Source: CAILZL01 sp963748005 (lineage in GTDB: Bacteria > Pseudomonadota > Gammaproteobacteria > Steroidobacterales > Steroidobacteraceae). Taken from it: a stretch of DNA of 64,000 bases. The stretch is from positions 558,001 to 622,000 of the forward strand of contig CAVVHH010000003.1 in NCBI GenBank assembly GCA_963748005.1, read 5' to 3'. A model generated the notes under the pieces. That model saw only the letters and a program-made list of their open reading frames with translations. It was not told the DNA's origin and searched no databases. Below, one piece after another: positions 8,263-16,149 of the stretch; within the stretch, counting starts at the first letter, position 1; each line of letters opens with the position of its first letter. The translations under genes were made by a program, and so were the position numbers.

Positions 8263-9909
8263 ATGTCGATCAATCCTCTCGCCGGTAAGCCCGCAACGCC
8301 GGAGATGCTGGCGAACATCCCGCGGCTGATCACCGCCTACTTCAGTGAGCGTCCTGATCCGGCAAATCCCGCGCAGCGAGTGGCGTTCGGCACCTCGGGT
8401 CACCGCGGCTCGGCGTTCAAGAACTCGTTTAACGAGGCGCACATCCTCGCCGTCACGCAGGCGATCTGTCACTACCGCAAGAAACAGGGCACCGATGGCC
8501 CACTGTTTCTCGGCATCGACACGCACGCACTCTCGGAACCCGCGTTCGTCACGGCGCTCGAAGTGCTCGCGGGAAACGGTGTCGAAACGATGATCGCGCA
8601 TGATGGCGGCTACACACCCACGCCCGCCATCTCGCATGCGATTCTCACCTACAATCGCGGCCGCACCGCAGGGCTCGCCGATGGCATTGTCATTACGCCA
8701 TCGCACAATCCGCCAGAAGACGGCGGCTTCAAGTACAACCCGCCGCACGGCGGTCCGTCGGAATCATCGGCGTCAGCCGACATCGAGACGATGGCGAATC
8801 GACTGCTTGCGGAGATGCTGACAGGCATCGTGCGTATGCCGATTGCACAGGCGCGTCAGGCGGCGACGACGCATCGTCACGATTACATCGGCGCCTATGT
8901 TGCCGATCTTGGCAACGTGCTCGACCTGGACGCAATTCGCGGCGCACATCTGAAGATCGGCGCCGATCCGCTGGGCGGTTCCAATGTCGCCTACTGGGGG
9001 CCGATTGCCGAGCGTTATGGCCTCAACATCGAAGTGGTGAACAAGGAGGTCGACCCGACGTTCCGCTTCATGTCACTGGACTGGGACGGACGCATTCGCA
9101 TGGACTGCTCCTCGCCTTATGCGATGACGCATCTGGTCGCACTCAGCAAACGCTTCGACATCGCATTCGGCAATGACACCGACAGCGATCGACATGGCAT
9201 CGTCGCGCCCTCCTCCGGCCTGCTCAATCCCAATCACTATCTGGCGGTTGCGATCGATTATCTGTTCACCCATCGTCCGCACTGGTCCGCGACTGCTGCC
9301 ATCGGCAAGACCGTGGTGAGTTCAAGCCTTATCGATCGCGTGGCGGTAGCACGCGGGCGCAAACTCATGGAAGTTCCGGTCGGATTCAAATGGTTTGTCA
9401 GCGGCCTGCACTCGGGTGGACTCGGTTTTGCCGGTGAGGAAAGCGCGGGGGCCACCTTTCTGAGAAAAGACGGGAGCGTCTGGACCACGGACAAAGACGG
9501 AATATTGCTCGGCCTGCTCGCCGCCGAAATGCGCGCGACCACCAACCGCGATCCCGGTGAGCTGTACCAGGCGCTCACGAATGAACACGGTGCGCCCGTC
9601 TATGAACGCATTGATGCTCCGGCAACACGTGAACAAAAGGCGCGACTCGGCAAGCTCGCGCGCGATCAGGTGCAGGCCTCAATGCTCGCTGGAGAAAAAA
9701 TAGAAACCATCCTCACGCACGCGCCGGGTGATGGCAATTCCCTCGGCGGGATCAAGGTAATGACGAAAAACGGCTGGTTTGCTGCACGGCCGTCGGGTAC
9801 AGAGGACGTATACAAGATTTACGCAGAGAGTTTTCTGGGCACAGATCACCTCCGACGCGTACAGGCAGAGGCACAGGAATTGATTACAAGAGTGCTGTCT
9901 GCGAAGTAG
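8263..9909 (+). CDS. pgm: Alpha-D-glucose phosphoglucomutase
   Basis: A 548-residue phosphohexomutase interconverting glucose 1-phosphate and glucose 6-phosphate, the same size as E. coli Pgm. The N-terminal GTSGHRGS, GIDTHALSEPA and the catalytic TPSHNP loop with phospho-Ser147 followed by PEDGGFKYNPPHGG are all intact. The metal-binding aspartate loop GNDTDSDRHG and the C-terminal phosphate-binding RPSGTEDVYK are also present. The frame is open 201 bases further upstream, but ATG 8263 has an AGGAG six bases upstream and gives the family-standard N-terminus. It probably shares a transcript with phosphoketolase. Confidence 0.94.
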   Translation: MSINPLAGKPATPEMLANIPRLITAYFSERPDPANPAQRVAFGTSGHRGSAFKNSFNEAHILAVTQAICHYRKKQGTDGPLFLGIDTHALSEPAFVTALEVLAGNGVETMIAHDGGYTPTPAISHAILTYNRGRTAGLADGIVITPSHNPPEDGGFKYNPPHGGPSESSASADIETMANRLLAEMLTGIVRMPIAQARQAATTHRHDYIGAYVADLGNVLDLDAIRGAHLKIGADPLGGSNVAYWGPIAERYGLNIEVVNKEVDPTFRFMSLDWDGRIRMDCSSPYAMTHLVALSKRFDIAFGNDTDSDRHGIVAPSSGLLNPNHYLAVAIDYLFTHRPHWSATAAIGKTVVSSSLIDRVAVARGRKLMEVPVGFKWFVSGLHSGGLGFAGEESAGATFLRKDGSVWTTDKDGILLGLLAAEMRATTNRDPGELYQALTNEHGAPVYERIDAPATREQKARLGKLARDQVQASMLAGEKIETILTHAPGDGNSLGGIKVMTKNGWFAARPSGTEDVYKIYAESFLGTDHLRRVQAEAQELITRVLSAK

Positions 9910-10305
9910 AACGAGGGCCTGCCTTAATACCGTACACGAGGCTTTCTGGGAGTGTGGCTCGCTGGTATCGAACCCATATGGAAGGTGAGACATATTCCGC
10001 GCGTGAGGGCATGACAGTCGGCTGGAACATGATCCTCGAGGTCATGGAGTGTCATCTACGTGAAGCGTGCGGGATGCTTCACAAACGGCCGCGTCGATCG
10101 ACAGCGGAGAAGTTCAATGCCGCATCGCTCCAACACCCGAAGATGCCTTTACTTCAGACAAGTTGTTTGAGATTGCACTCCACACGCCAGCGGAGGGAGT
10201 GAACTGAACTGACAAGCCCTGGTGCAAGCCAGTTTCTATTGTTTGCAACTCAATAACCCAGCCACTTGTGGTCAAATTGGTCAGATTCCACCAGCTGTAG
10301 TGGCA

Positions 10306-10334
10306 TTGCCTGACGGTATTGCAAGTTACATAAT
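10306..10334 (+). promoter_or_regulatory. Sigma70-type promoter of the candidate small RNA
   Basis: A TTGCCT -35 hexamer at 10306-10311 and a CATAAT -10 hexamer at 10329-10334 are separated by exactly 17 bases. The predicted start near 10341 is followed within 72 bases by an intrinsic terminator, with no coding sequence between them. Confidence 0.45.
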
Positions 10335-10340
10335 CTGCCA

Positions 10341-10412
10341 AGCCGTTGCGATCTCCACAGGGAGATTACCGCAGGCGAGGGCCCGATTCGGTTACACCAT
10401 CGGGCCTTTTTT
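10341..10412 (+). ncRNA. Candidate small RNA of about 72 nt
   Basis: The interval begins about seven bases after a consensus-like promoter and ends in a strong Rho-independent terminator. It contains a second small hairpin at 10351-10366 (ATCTCC/GGAGAT arms, four-base loop) and a short purine/pyrimidine-mixed linker. No reading frame of note fits inside. I do not recognise it as a named RNA such as 6S, 4.5S, tmRNA or RNase P. The GGAGA in the hairpin could bind a Shine-Dalgarno-mimicking partner, but this is speculation. The support is purely architectural. Confidence 0.42.
10380..10412 (+). terminator. Intrinsic terminator with six T residues
   Basis: Perfect eight-base arms GGCCCGAT (10380-10387) and ATCGGGCC (10399-10406) enclose an eleven-base loop and are followed directly by TTTTTT. 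It is the clearest plus-strand terminator in this gene-poor stretch. It is too far (470 bases) from pgm to be that gene's ordinary terminator. Confidence 0.75.
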
Positions 10413-10466
10413 ATTGCTCGAGAACCAATGGCCCGGTACTTCATCAATGTGAACTGCGTCCGTACA

Positions 10467-10542
10467 GTGCTCGGAGTCGTCACGTACTGCGTGTACGCTG
10501 CGGCTCCTGCGCTCCGGTCGAACGCAACCTGGCTGCGCTCGC
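10467..10542 (-). repeat. Dispersed structured repeat, copy B
   Basis: Read on the minus strand, this 76-base unit aligns without gaps to 42353-42428 on the plus strand. The outer blocks (GCGAGCG, CAGGTTGCG, CGACCGGAGC, CAGGA and TCCGAGCAC) are conserved and the centre is variable. The centre can fold: GGAG pairs with CTCC and, inside it, CGTAC pairs with GTACG. The other copy keeps the same pairings with different bases, so the shape rather than the sequence is conserved. It lies in intergenic DNA between the candidate small RNA and a REP-like palindrome. Confidence 0.7.
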
Positions 10543-10572
10543 TGTTCGTGTTGTTAGATGCTCTAAAGAAAG

Positions 10573-10670
10573 TCTGATTAACTCCGTTCATCCTGAGCTT
10601 GTCGAAGGATCCTTCTACAAAAGCAAAGAACGTTTCGACAGGCTCAGTACGAACGGAGGGTAAATCAGAG
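10573..10670. repeat. REP-like extragenic palindrome
   Basis: Two 23-base arms, 10584-10606 and 10634-10656, are near-perfect inverted copies of each other (CCGTTC.T.CTGAGC.TGTCGAA). The pairing extends outwards through CTGATTA and TAAATCAG flanks. The core TCGACAAGCTCAG-type motif is a widespread proteobacterial REP signature. The 27-base loop has no coding content. Only one copy occurs in this window. Elements of this type often act as mRNA stabilisers or as targets of RAYT transposases. Confidence 0.65.
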
Positions 10671-10675
10671 GCTCC

Positions 10676-10848
10676 CTAAGTGTTACGGGCGCGACTCAAA
10701 TACTGACGTTGGCTGGCTGTGGAAATGATTTCCTCGCCCCCAGTTGCCAAGTGTTCAACGACTATCGCTTCTTCTTCGCCGAGTCTTAGTTTGATGCCGG
10801 CTTCATAGAGGTTTTTAATGTGCTTTCGGGCACATAGGTTAAGGTAAA
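10676..10848 (-). pseudogene. Short coding-like remnant next to tRNA-Lys, unknown
   Basis: The minus frame from about 10834 to the stop at 10676 encodes roughly 52 residues of protein-like composition (LYEAGIKLRLGEEEAIVVEH, ATGGEEI, STASQRQYLSRARNT). It has no start codon of its own. Its upstream end runs into an IS-end-like sequence and then tRNA-Lys, so it looks like the 3' tail of a gene cut off by rearrangement. I do not recognise the family. A full open frame reaching into the tRNA is an artefact. Confidence 0.3.
10819..10841 (+). mobile_element. Solo copy of the IS481-type left end
   Basis: These 23 bases are identical to 60378-60400, the left terminus of the complete insertion sequence near 60.4 kb. 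No transposase follows, and tRNA-Lys begins eight bases further on. It may be a remnant left after deletion of an older insertion. The core ATGTGC/GCACAT can also form a hairpin just past the tRNA 3' end, so it might have been retained as a tRNA terminator. Confidence 0.5.
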
Positions 10849-10924
10849 TGGTGGGTTGGGTGGGATTCGAACCCACGACCAATGGATTAAAAGTCCAGTG
10901 CTCTACCAACTGAGCTACCAACCC
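10849..10924 (-). tRNA. tRNA-Lys (anticodon TTT)
   Basis: On the minus strand the sequence begins GGGTTGGTAGCTCAGTTGG and has the anticodon loop ACTTTTAAT with anticodon TTT, the T-arm GTGGGTTCGAATCCCAC, acceptor CCAACCC and an encoded CCA. All four stems can be drawn. It follows queC on the same strand with 110 bases between them, the order seen in many gammaproteobacteria. Confidence 0.95.
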
Positions 10925-11034
10925 ATTTATCTTTGTGAGCGTCTGGCGCCCGTCAGGAGGGCGCGCATCATACCCGATCGAATCTGCAAATTCACTGCCT
11001 GCGTACCGCTGCCCTCCACTGCTGGCCAGCAGCT

Positions 11035-11718
11035 TTAAGCAGATCGGTAACGCGTCGGATCGGCAATACCCGCTGCCGCGAATCCGGCACTGCGCAAGCG
11101 ACAGGATTCACAGCGGCTGCACGCCCTGCCCTGATCGTCAGCCTGATAACACGATACGGTCTGGCCGTAATCCACGCCCAGTTGTACGCCGCGCTGAATG
11201 ATCTGAGCCTTGGTAAGGTTGATCAGGGGCGCATGTACCTTGAAGCGGCTGGTGCCTTCCACGCCTGCCTTGGTGGCCAGATTGGCCAGCGCTTCAAACG
11301 CACGGATAAACTCGGGACGGCAGTCGGGATAGCCGGAATAGTCCACCGCATTCACGCCGATGAACATATCGGCGCTGTGCAGCACTTCCGCCCAGCCCAG
11401 CGCCAGTGACAGAAACACCGTGTTGCGGGCCGGTACATAGGTAATCGGAATGCCAGCCTGCGCCACCTCGGGTACCGCGATGCTGGTATCAGTGAGTGCC
11501 GATCCGCCAATTCCAGCGAAGTCGATACGCATGGTGCGGTGTTCAACAGCGCCCAATGCCTGGGCAATGCGATCCGCGGCATATAGCTCGGCACGATGAC
11601 GCTGACCGTAATCGAAACTCACCGCATGACAGACGAAGCCTTCGGCTCTAGCGATGGCCAGCGTAGTTGCGGAGTCGAGACCGCCGGATAACAGAACGAC
11701 AGCGTGTTCATTACTCAT
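11035..11718 (-). CDS. queC: 7-cyano-7-deazaguanine synthase
   Basis: A 227-residue ATP-dependent enzyme converting 7-carboxy-7-deazaguanine to preQ0 in queuosine biosynthesis. The PP-loop SGGLDSATT lies at residues 11-19. SFDYGQRHRAEL, PARNTVFLSLAL and GVNAVDYSGYPDCRPEF are family hallmarks. The C-terminal zinc site is SCYQ...CSRCESC. It lies 120 bases downstream of queE on the same strand, so the two catalyse consecutive steps and are probably co-expressed with the Tol-Pal genes upstream. Confidence 0.95.
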   Translation of the reverse strand: MSNEHAVVLLSGGLDSATTLAIARAEGFVCHAVSFDYGQRHRAELYAADRIAQALGAVEHRTMRIDFAGIGGSALTDTSIAVPEVAQAGIPITYVPARNTVFLSLALGWAEVLHSADMFIGVNAVDYSGYPDCRPEFIRAFEALANLATKAGVEGTSRFKVHAPLINLTKAQIIQRGVQLGVDYGQTVSCYQADDQGRACSRCESCRLRSAGFAAAGIADPTRYRSA

Positions 11719-11838
11719 GTTTCAAGCCAAAAAACGGGTTCGATGGCCAGAGCGCTGCGACTCCGCTCCGCGACCGGATCGCATGACTCCGGTCACCGAG
11801 CGGAATCGAGGTGCCCTGGAGAAAGACCAACAGATATT

Positions 11839-12531
11839 TCACTTGCCGGGTGTTTCGCCCCAGAGAATTTTGTGCAACTGCACTTGCACACGCACCGGCA
11901 GACGTTCAGCCAGCACCCATTCTGCCAGTTGCGCTGCGGGCAGTTGGGCATAGCTGCTGCTGAACAGCACCATGCAGCGCTCATGCAGCTTGTACTTTTT
12001 CAGCTGCGCGCACGCCCAGTCGTAATCGGCGCGATCGCACAATACGAATTTCACCTGATCGCGGGAAGTCAGCAGCTCGATGTTCTGGTATCTATTGCGA
12101 TGTACTTCGCCGCTGCCAGGTGTTTTCAGGTCCACCACGCGCGCTACGCGCGCATCCACCGGCGCGATGTCCAGGGCGCCGCTGGTTTCCAGCGACACGC
12201 TGTAGCCTGCATCGCACAGCGATTTCAACAGAGGAATGCAACCTTTTTGCGCCAACGGTTCGCCACCCGTTACGCACACATGCCGCACACCATGCGCTGC
12301 GACTTGTTGCAGCACATTACTGATTGGCTGCCACTGGCCGCCATAGAAGGCGTACTCGGTATCGCAGTAGGTACAGCGTAATGGACATCCGGTCAGACGC
12401 ACGAACACGGTCGGCCAGCCGACACTGTCAGCTTCGCCCTGGATGGACAGAAAAACTTCTGTGAGTTTGACGCGCCCGGCAATGGCAGCGGCATCTTCCG
12501 CCAGGCCCTCTGCAGTATCAGGAGTTGACAT
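11839..12531 (-). CDS. queE: 7-carboxy-7-deazaguanine synthase (radical SAM)
   Basis: A 230-residue radical-SAM enzyme that contracts 6-carboxytetrahydropterin to 7-carboxy-7-deazaguanine. The cluster cysteines Cys49, Cys53 and Cys56 lie in GCPLRCTYCDTEY, the CxxxCxxC spacing of the short QueE type. FLSIQGE near residue 28 and VTGGEPLAQKG are also characteristic. It ends 120 bases before queC and starts 25 bases after cpoB. The N-terminal 20 residues are extra compared with the family core, and an internal start is possible. Confidence 0.93.
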   Translation of the reverse strand: MSTPDTAEGLAEDAAAIAGRVKLTEVFLSIQGEADSVGWPTVFVRLTGCPLRCTYCDTEYAFYGGQWQPISNVLQQVAAHGVRHVCVTGGEPLAQKGCIPLLKSLCDAGYSVSLETSGALDIAPVDARVARVVDLKTPGSGEVHRNRYQNIELLTSRDQVKFVLCDRADYDWACAQLKKYKLHERCMVLFSSSYAQLPAAQLAEWVLAERLPVRVQVQLHKILWGETPGK

Positions 12532-12556
12532 GGGATTAGCGCAGCCAGCTGCTGCG

Positions 12557-13315
12557 TCAATGTCCTTCGGACGTCATCTTGCTCAGACGCTGTTGCGCAA
12601 GCTTGCCTGAATTGGTATCGGCGTACTGCTCTGTCACCTTCTGCAAGGTGGCACGCGCATCCTTGTAGTTCTTCAGTTCGTACAAGGTATACCCCAGCTT
12701 CAGCATGGCGTCGGGTACTTTTGCCGAATTCGGATAGGAGTTCAGTACGGCCTGAAAATCACGTTGTGCCTGCGTATAGTCCTTGAGCACGTAATGCGCC
12801 TCACCCAGCCAGTACTGTGCATTGTCCAGCAGGCCGCTTTGCGGATAAGTTTTCAGAAAGCTGGAAAACGCATCTGCTGCTTCGGAGTACTTGCTGTCCT
12901 TGAGCAGGTTGAAGGCATCCTGGTATGCATCACGATCGCTGATCTGCGGTGTTGCATGACTGCTCGCGGCTACGGCAACCCTGCCGGTCTCCAGCGCCAG
13001 TATGCGCTTGTCCATATCCGCATACAGGTCGCGCTGCTGGTTGCGCAGGGTGTCGACTCCATGCTGAAGTTCTTCCAGCTGGCCACGCAGCGCGCGCAGC
13101 TCGTTCTGCAAGGCATCATCCTTTTGCGCCAGTTCCATCAGACTCTGGTTGTTGATCACCCGTTCAATACGCAGCACCCGTCCATCGATTTCAGTAAGCT
13201 TCTGAAAGGTCGGGTCCTGTTCGCGCGGAGTGGCACAGGCAGACAGCATCAGGCCACACAGCAGCACGCCAAACAGGCGTGTGCCGGTGTTGCCATTGCT
13301 GAAGCGCGTATTCAT
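12557..13315 (-). CDS. cpoB: Tol-Pal system protein CpoB (YbgF), probable lipoprotein
   Basis: A 252-residue periplasmic protein that coordinates outer-membrane constriction with peptidoglycan synthesis at division. The order is an N-terminal export signal ending in LMLSAC, a coiled-coil stretch (about residues 35-100) and C-terminal TPR repeats (DAYQDAFNLLKDSKY, AQYWLGEAHYVLKDY, AMLKLGYTLYELKNY). I use ATG 13315. A TTG 39 bases earlier is in frame but overlaps the pal stop codon and would bury the signal peptide. The LSAC lipobox suggests a lipid anchor, whereas E. coli CpoB is soluble; this is a prediction from the motif only. Confidence 0.9.
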   Translation of the reverse strand: MNTRFSNGNTGTRLFGVLLCGLMLSACATPREQDPTFQKLTEIDGRVLRIERVINNQSLMELAQKDDALQNELRALRGQLEELQHGVDTLRNQQRDLYADMDKRILALETGRVAVAASSHATPQISDRDAYQDAFNLLKDSKYSEAADAFSSFLKTYPQSGLLDNAQYWLGEAHYVLKDYTQAQRDFQAVLNSYPNSAKVPDAMLKLGYTLYELKNYKDARATLQKVTEQYADTNSGKLAQQRLSKMTSEGH

Positions 13316-13350
13316 GCGAATCCCGTCACCCTGATCAACCGTCGAGTTTC

Positions 13351-13869
13351 TCAATAGCCGAATTCAACGCGACGGTTCTTGCTGTACGCGGTTTCGTCGC
13401 TGCCAGCCACTGCGGGACGTTCTTCGCCATAGCTCAGTGTGGTCACCTGCGCTTCCGTTACACCCTGCAACAACAATGCACGGCGCACGGCTTGCGCGCG
13501 ACGCTCACCAAGACCGATGTTGTATTCGCGTGAGCCGCGTTCGTCGGTATTGCCTTCCAGGCGCACTTTCAGGTTGCCATTGGACGACAGGTACTTGGCG
13601 TGTGCGGCGATGACGGCGTTGTACTCGGGTTTGATGTCCGAGCTGTCATAGTCGAAGTACACCACCATGCCGACCCTGGTCAGTTCCTGTTTCGCCAGTT
13701 GCTCGGCGGTCAGCTGCTGGCCGCCCTGGCTGGTCGGTGCCTGATAGCCGGAGGTATCTGTGGTACCGGTGGTTGCAGCCGGAGCGGCAGCAGTCTGTTC
13801 AACGGGCTTGGTCTTGCATCCCGCCAGCATCACGATCCCCGCCATCAGAACAACAATCGACGCGCGCAT
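13351..13869 (-). CDS. pal: Peptidoglycan-associated lipoprotein Pal
   Basis: A 172-residue outer-membrane lipoprotein that anchors the envelope through peptidoglycan. The signal peptide ends in the lipobox MLAGC, followed by a flexible Ala/Thr-rich linker and an OmpA-like domain with VYFDYDSSDI, the NTDERGSREYN peptidoglycan-binding motif and SYGEERPA. ATG 13869 is preferred because GAGGG lies eight bases upstream. ATG 13884 is in frame but lies on the other side of that ribosome-binding site. It follows tolB after 130 bases and precedes cpoB with 35 bases between. Confidence 0.95.
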   Translation of the reverse strand: MRASIVVLMAGIVMLAGCKTKPVEQTAAAPAATTGTTDTSGYQAPTSQGGQQLTAEQLAKQELTRVGMVVYFDYDSSDIKPEYNAVIAAHAKYLSSNGNLKVRLEGNTDERGSREYNIGLGERRAQAVRRALLLQGVTEAQVTTLSYGEERPAVAGSDETAYSKNRRVEFGY

Positions 13870-13999
13870 GGATAAAACCCTCATCAAATTAAGTCAGTAA
13901 GAACAACAGTAAAAAAAGTTTGAATCACGAATATTGCCACAATGCAACCCCGCTCGCAGCCCTGATTCAGGTCTGCCGAGGGCCGTGACCGTTCATTTG

Positions 14000-15310
14000 T
14001 CATTTCGCCGGCAAGGGGCCCCATACGGCTTCACGAACCTCACCGCTGGTCGCGCCCAGTTTCTGCTGCGAGCGGCCGTCGCTGGATACCAGCGCCAACA
14101 CCCCGCGACCGCGATCCTGAGTGGCGTAGATCAGCTGTGCGCCGTTAGGCGCAAAACTGGGGCTTTCGTCCTGGCGTCCCCTGGTCAGCACCTGCAGCGC
14201 ATTGGTTTTCAGATCCAGCAGCCCGATATTGAAGCCGTCGCCGGTTTGCGTCACCAGCGCCAGCTGCTTGCCATCCGGTGAGATGCGCGGCCGGGCGTTG
14301 TACCTGCCCTCAAACGTCAGACGACGTGGCGTGCTGCGCGGATCGTTCGAACTCACCTCGTAGATCTGTGGCGAACCGGAACGATCTGAGGTGTAGTACA
14401 GCTTGCTGCCGTCCATCGACCAGGTCGGCTCGGTATCGATGCCGGGATCAAAGGTCATGCGAGTCAGCATCTGCGAGGCCAGCTCGAGGGTGTAAACGTC
14501 CACATCACCATCCTTGCGCGATAACGTGAGGGCCAGCTTCTTGCCATCCGGCGACCACGCTGGGGCGCCATTGATGCCGGCACGTGCCGAAACTTTGGTG
14601 CGGGTGCCCGTGGCCAATGCCTGCACCCAGATGGCTGCAGTTTTGTTTTCAAACGACACATAGGCAAGACTCTGCCCATCAGGCGACCAGGCCGGCGACA
14701 TGATGGGCTCGCCGGAGTTGGCGATCACCCGGGGATTGGCGCCATCGGAGTCAGCCACGGTCAGTTTGTAACGCTGTTGGGGCGGCGTGCCTTCCACGTT
14801 CAGATAGGCCAGGCGCGTCGAGAACACACCGGGAATGCCGGTGAGCTGCTCAAAAATCATGTCGGCAATGCGATGTGCCGTGGCGCGTAAAGCTGCCGAG
14901 CTGGAAACGATGCGCTGGCCCAGCAGGCGCTGGCCATTGAGCACGTTGTACAGTTCGAACTGCACTGTATATCGATCCGTGCCATCCGGTGTCAGTTTGC
15001 CCACGGTGATGAAATTGCTCTTGAGCAAGCGCCAGTCGGTGAACTGGATCTGGTCGCCGGAAGTCGGCTTCTCGATCATGTCGCGGCGTTCCAGGGGAGC
15101 GAAACGACCACTGCGCGCCAGATCGTTGTGGATGATCTCGGCCACATCCACAGTCGGCACCACCGGGCCCGGTACGCCAAAGGGCACCACGGCGATGGGA
15201 ATGGCGTCATTCATGCCTTGTGTGATTTCAATGACCAGTTGCGCCCGTGCGCCGGCGGACACAAACAGCAAACCCAGCACCATGAAAAATGCGCGAACTG
15301 AAGGCTTCAT
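14000..15310 (-). CDS. tolB: Tol-Pal system beta-propeller protein TolB
   Basis: A 436-residue periplasmic protein that shuttles between Pal and TolA. A signal peptide ends near residue 23 (SAGARAQ). An N-terminal alpha/beta domain follows, then a six-bladed propeller with the repeated SPAWSPDGQSLAYVS-type blades (SPAWSPDG, APAWSPDG, EPTWSMDG, RPRISPDG, SPSFAPNG). The start is two bases after the tolA stop, so translation is likely coupled. The length matches the family. Confidence 0.96.
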   Translation of the reverse strand: MKPSVRAFFMVLGLLFVSAGARAQLVIEITQGMNDAIPIAVVPFGVPGPVVPTVDVAEIIHNDLARSGRFAPLERRDMIEKPTSGDQIQFTDWRLLKSNFITVGKLTPDGTDRYTVQFELYNVLNGQRLLGQRIVSSSAALRATAHRIADMIFEQLTGIPGVFSTRLAYLNVEGTPPQQRYKLTVADSDGANPRVIANSGEPIMSPAWSPDGQSLAYVSFENKTAAIWVQALATGTRTKVSARAGINGAPAWSPDGKKLALTLSRKDGDVDVYTLELASQMLTRMTFDPGIDTEPTWSMDGSKLYYTSDRSGSPQIYEVSSNDPRSTPRRLTFEGRYNARPRISPDGKQLALVTQTGDGFNIGLLDLKTNALQVLTRGRQDESPSFAPNGAQLIYATQDRGRGVLALVSSDGRSQQKLGATSGEVREAVWGPLPAK

Positions 15311-15312
15311 TC

Positions 15313-16143
15313 CTACTCCGTAGGCTTGAAATTTAATATCAAATTACGTTCAAACAAACGTGGATCGGGTGGCGGTGGCAAGGGTGAAGCACGCTGTACG
15401 GCCGCTTCTATCGAAGTGCGCACTGCAGCGTCACCGTTACATTTACCGACGGTTGCTGACAACACCGTACCACCGGTTGCCTGCACCACTCTGACTTCAC
15501 ACTCCAGACCCGACCTGGCGGTGGCCGGCTTGATCCAGTTGCGCATCACCTTCTGCTGGATCAGCGCCACGTACTGATTGAGCAGGCCGGAATTGACCGC
15601 ACTGGTACGCCCTTCTTCGGCAGCCATCTGTGCCGCGAGTTCCGCCTCACGCGCGGCCTGTGCCCTGGCTTCGGCATCGGCCTGACGTTTCAGCTCGGCA
15701 TCCCGCTGCTTCTGTTGGATATCGGCCAGGCGTTTTTTGTCGGCTTCCTGTTTCTGTCGCTGCTGCTCGGCCGCAGCCCGCTGTTGTTCCTGCGCCTTTT
15801 GCAACTCAAGTTGTTCGCGTTTCAACTGCTCCTGCTTGAGTTGTTGCTTTGCCTGTTCCTGCTTCAGGCGTTCCTGTTCCTGACGCTGTTTTTCCCGCTC
15901 TTCCTGCTGGCGGGTATCAGGTTCTGCGGGTGGATCCGGCACAGCCTGCTGCCTGACCAGCTGGTTCAGGGTATTGCGATCTACCACCACCGCGTTGATC
16001 GCCAACTGCGGGATTACCGATTGACGCGAACCCCAGTTGAAACCCACCAGCAGAACACCCAGCAACGCGTGGACCAGCAGCGCACCGCCCCAGTATTTCA
16101 ACTGGTCGCGCGAGTCGTCCCATTGGCGGTGCGTAGCTGTCAT
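15313..16143 (-). CDS. tolA: Tol-Pal inner-membrane protein TolA
   Basis: A 276-residue energy-transducing protein linking the TolQR motor to TolB-Pal. One membrane anchor at about residues 19-38 is followed by a long Gln/Glu/Lys/Arg helix (about 75-175) and a globular C-terminal domain with LLNQYVALIQQKVMRNW and SGLECEVRV. The helix is Gln-rich rather than Ala/Lys-rich as in E. coli, and the protein is shorter than E. coli TolA (421 residues). That is common outside the enterics. Confidence 0.92.
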   Translation of the reverse strand: MTATHRQWDDSRDQLKYWGGALLVHALLGVLLVGFNWGSRQSVIPQLAINAVVVDRNTLNQLVRQQAVPDPPAEPDTRQQEEREKQRQEQERLKQEQAKQQLKQEQLKREQLELQKAQEQQRAAAEQQRQKQEADKKRLADIQQKQRDAELKRQADAEARAQAAREAELAAQMAAEEGRTSAVNSGLLNQYVALIQQKVMRNWIKPATARSGLECEVRVVQATGGTVLSATVGKCNGDAAVRTSIEAAVQRASPLPPPPDPRLFERNLILNFKPTE

Positions 16144-16149
16144 CGCGAA

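Noticed and set aside
9954..10202. 82-residue plus-strand frame after pgm
   Set aside because: No ribosome-binding site, no family signature and unusual composition; it is treated as intergenic.
10676..10921. 81-residue minus-strand frame beginning VAQLVEHWTFNPLVVGSNP
   Set aside because: The first part is the translated tRNA-Lys gene, a well-known annotation artefact. Only the downstream tail is kept as a remnant.
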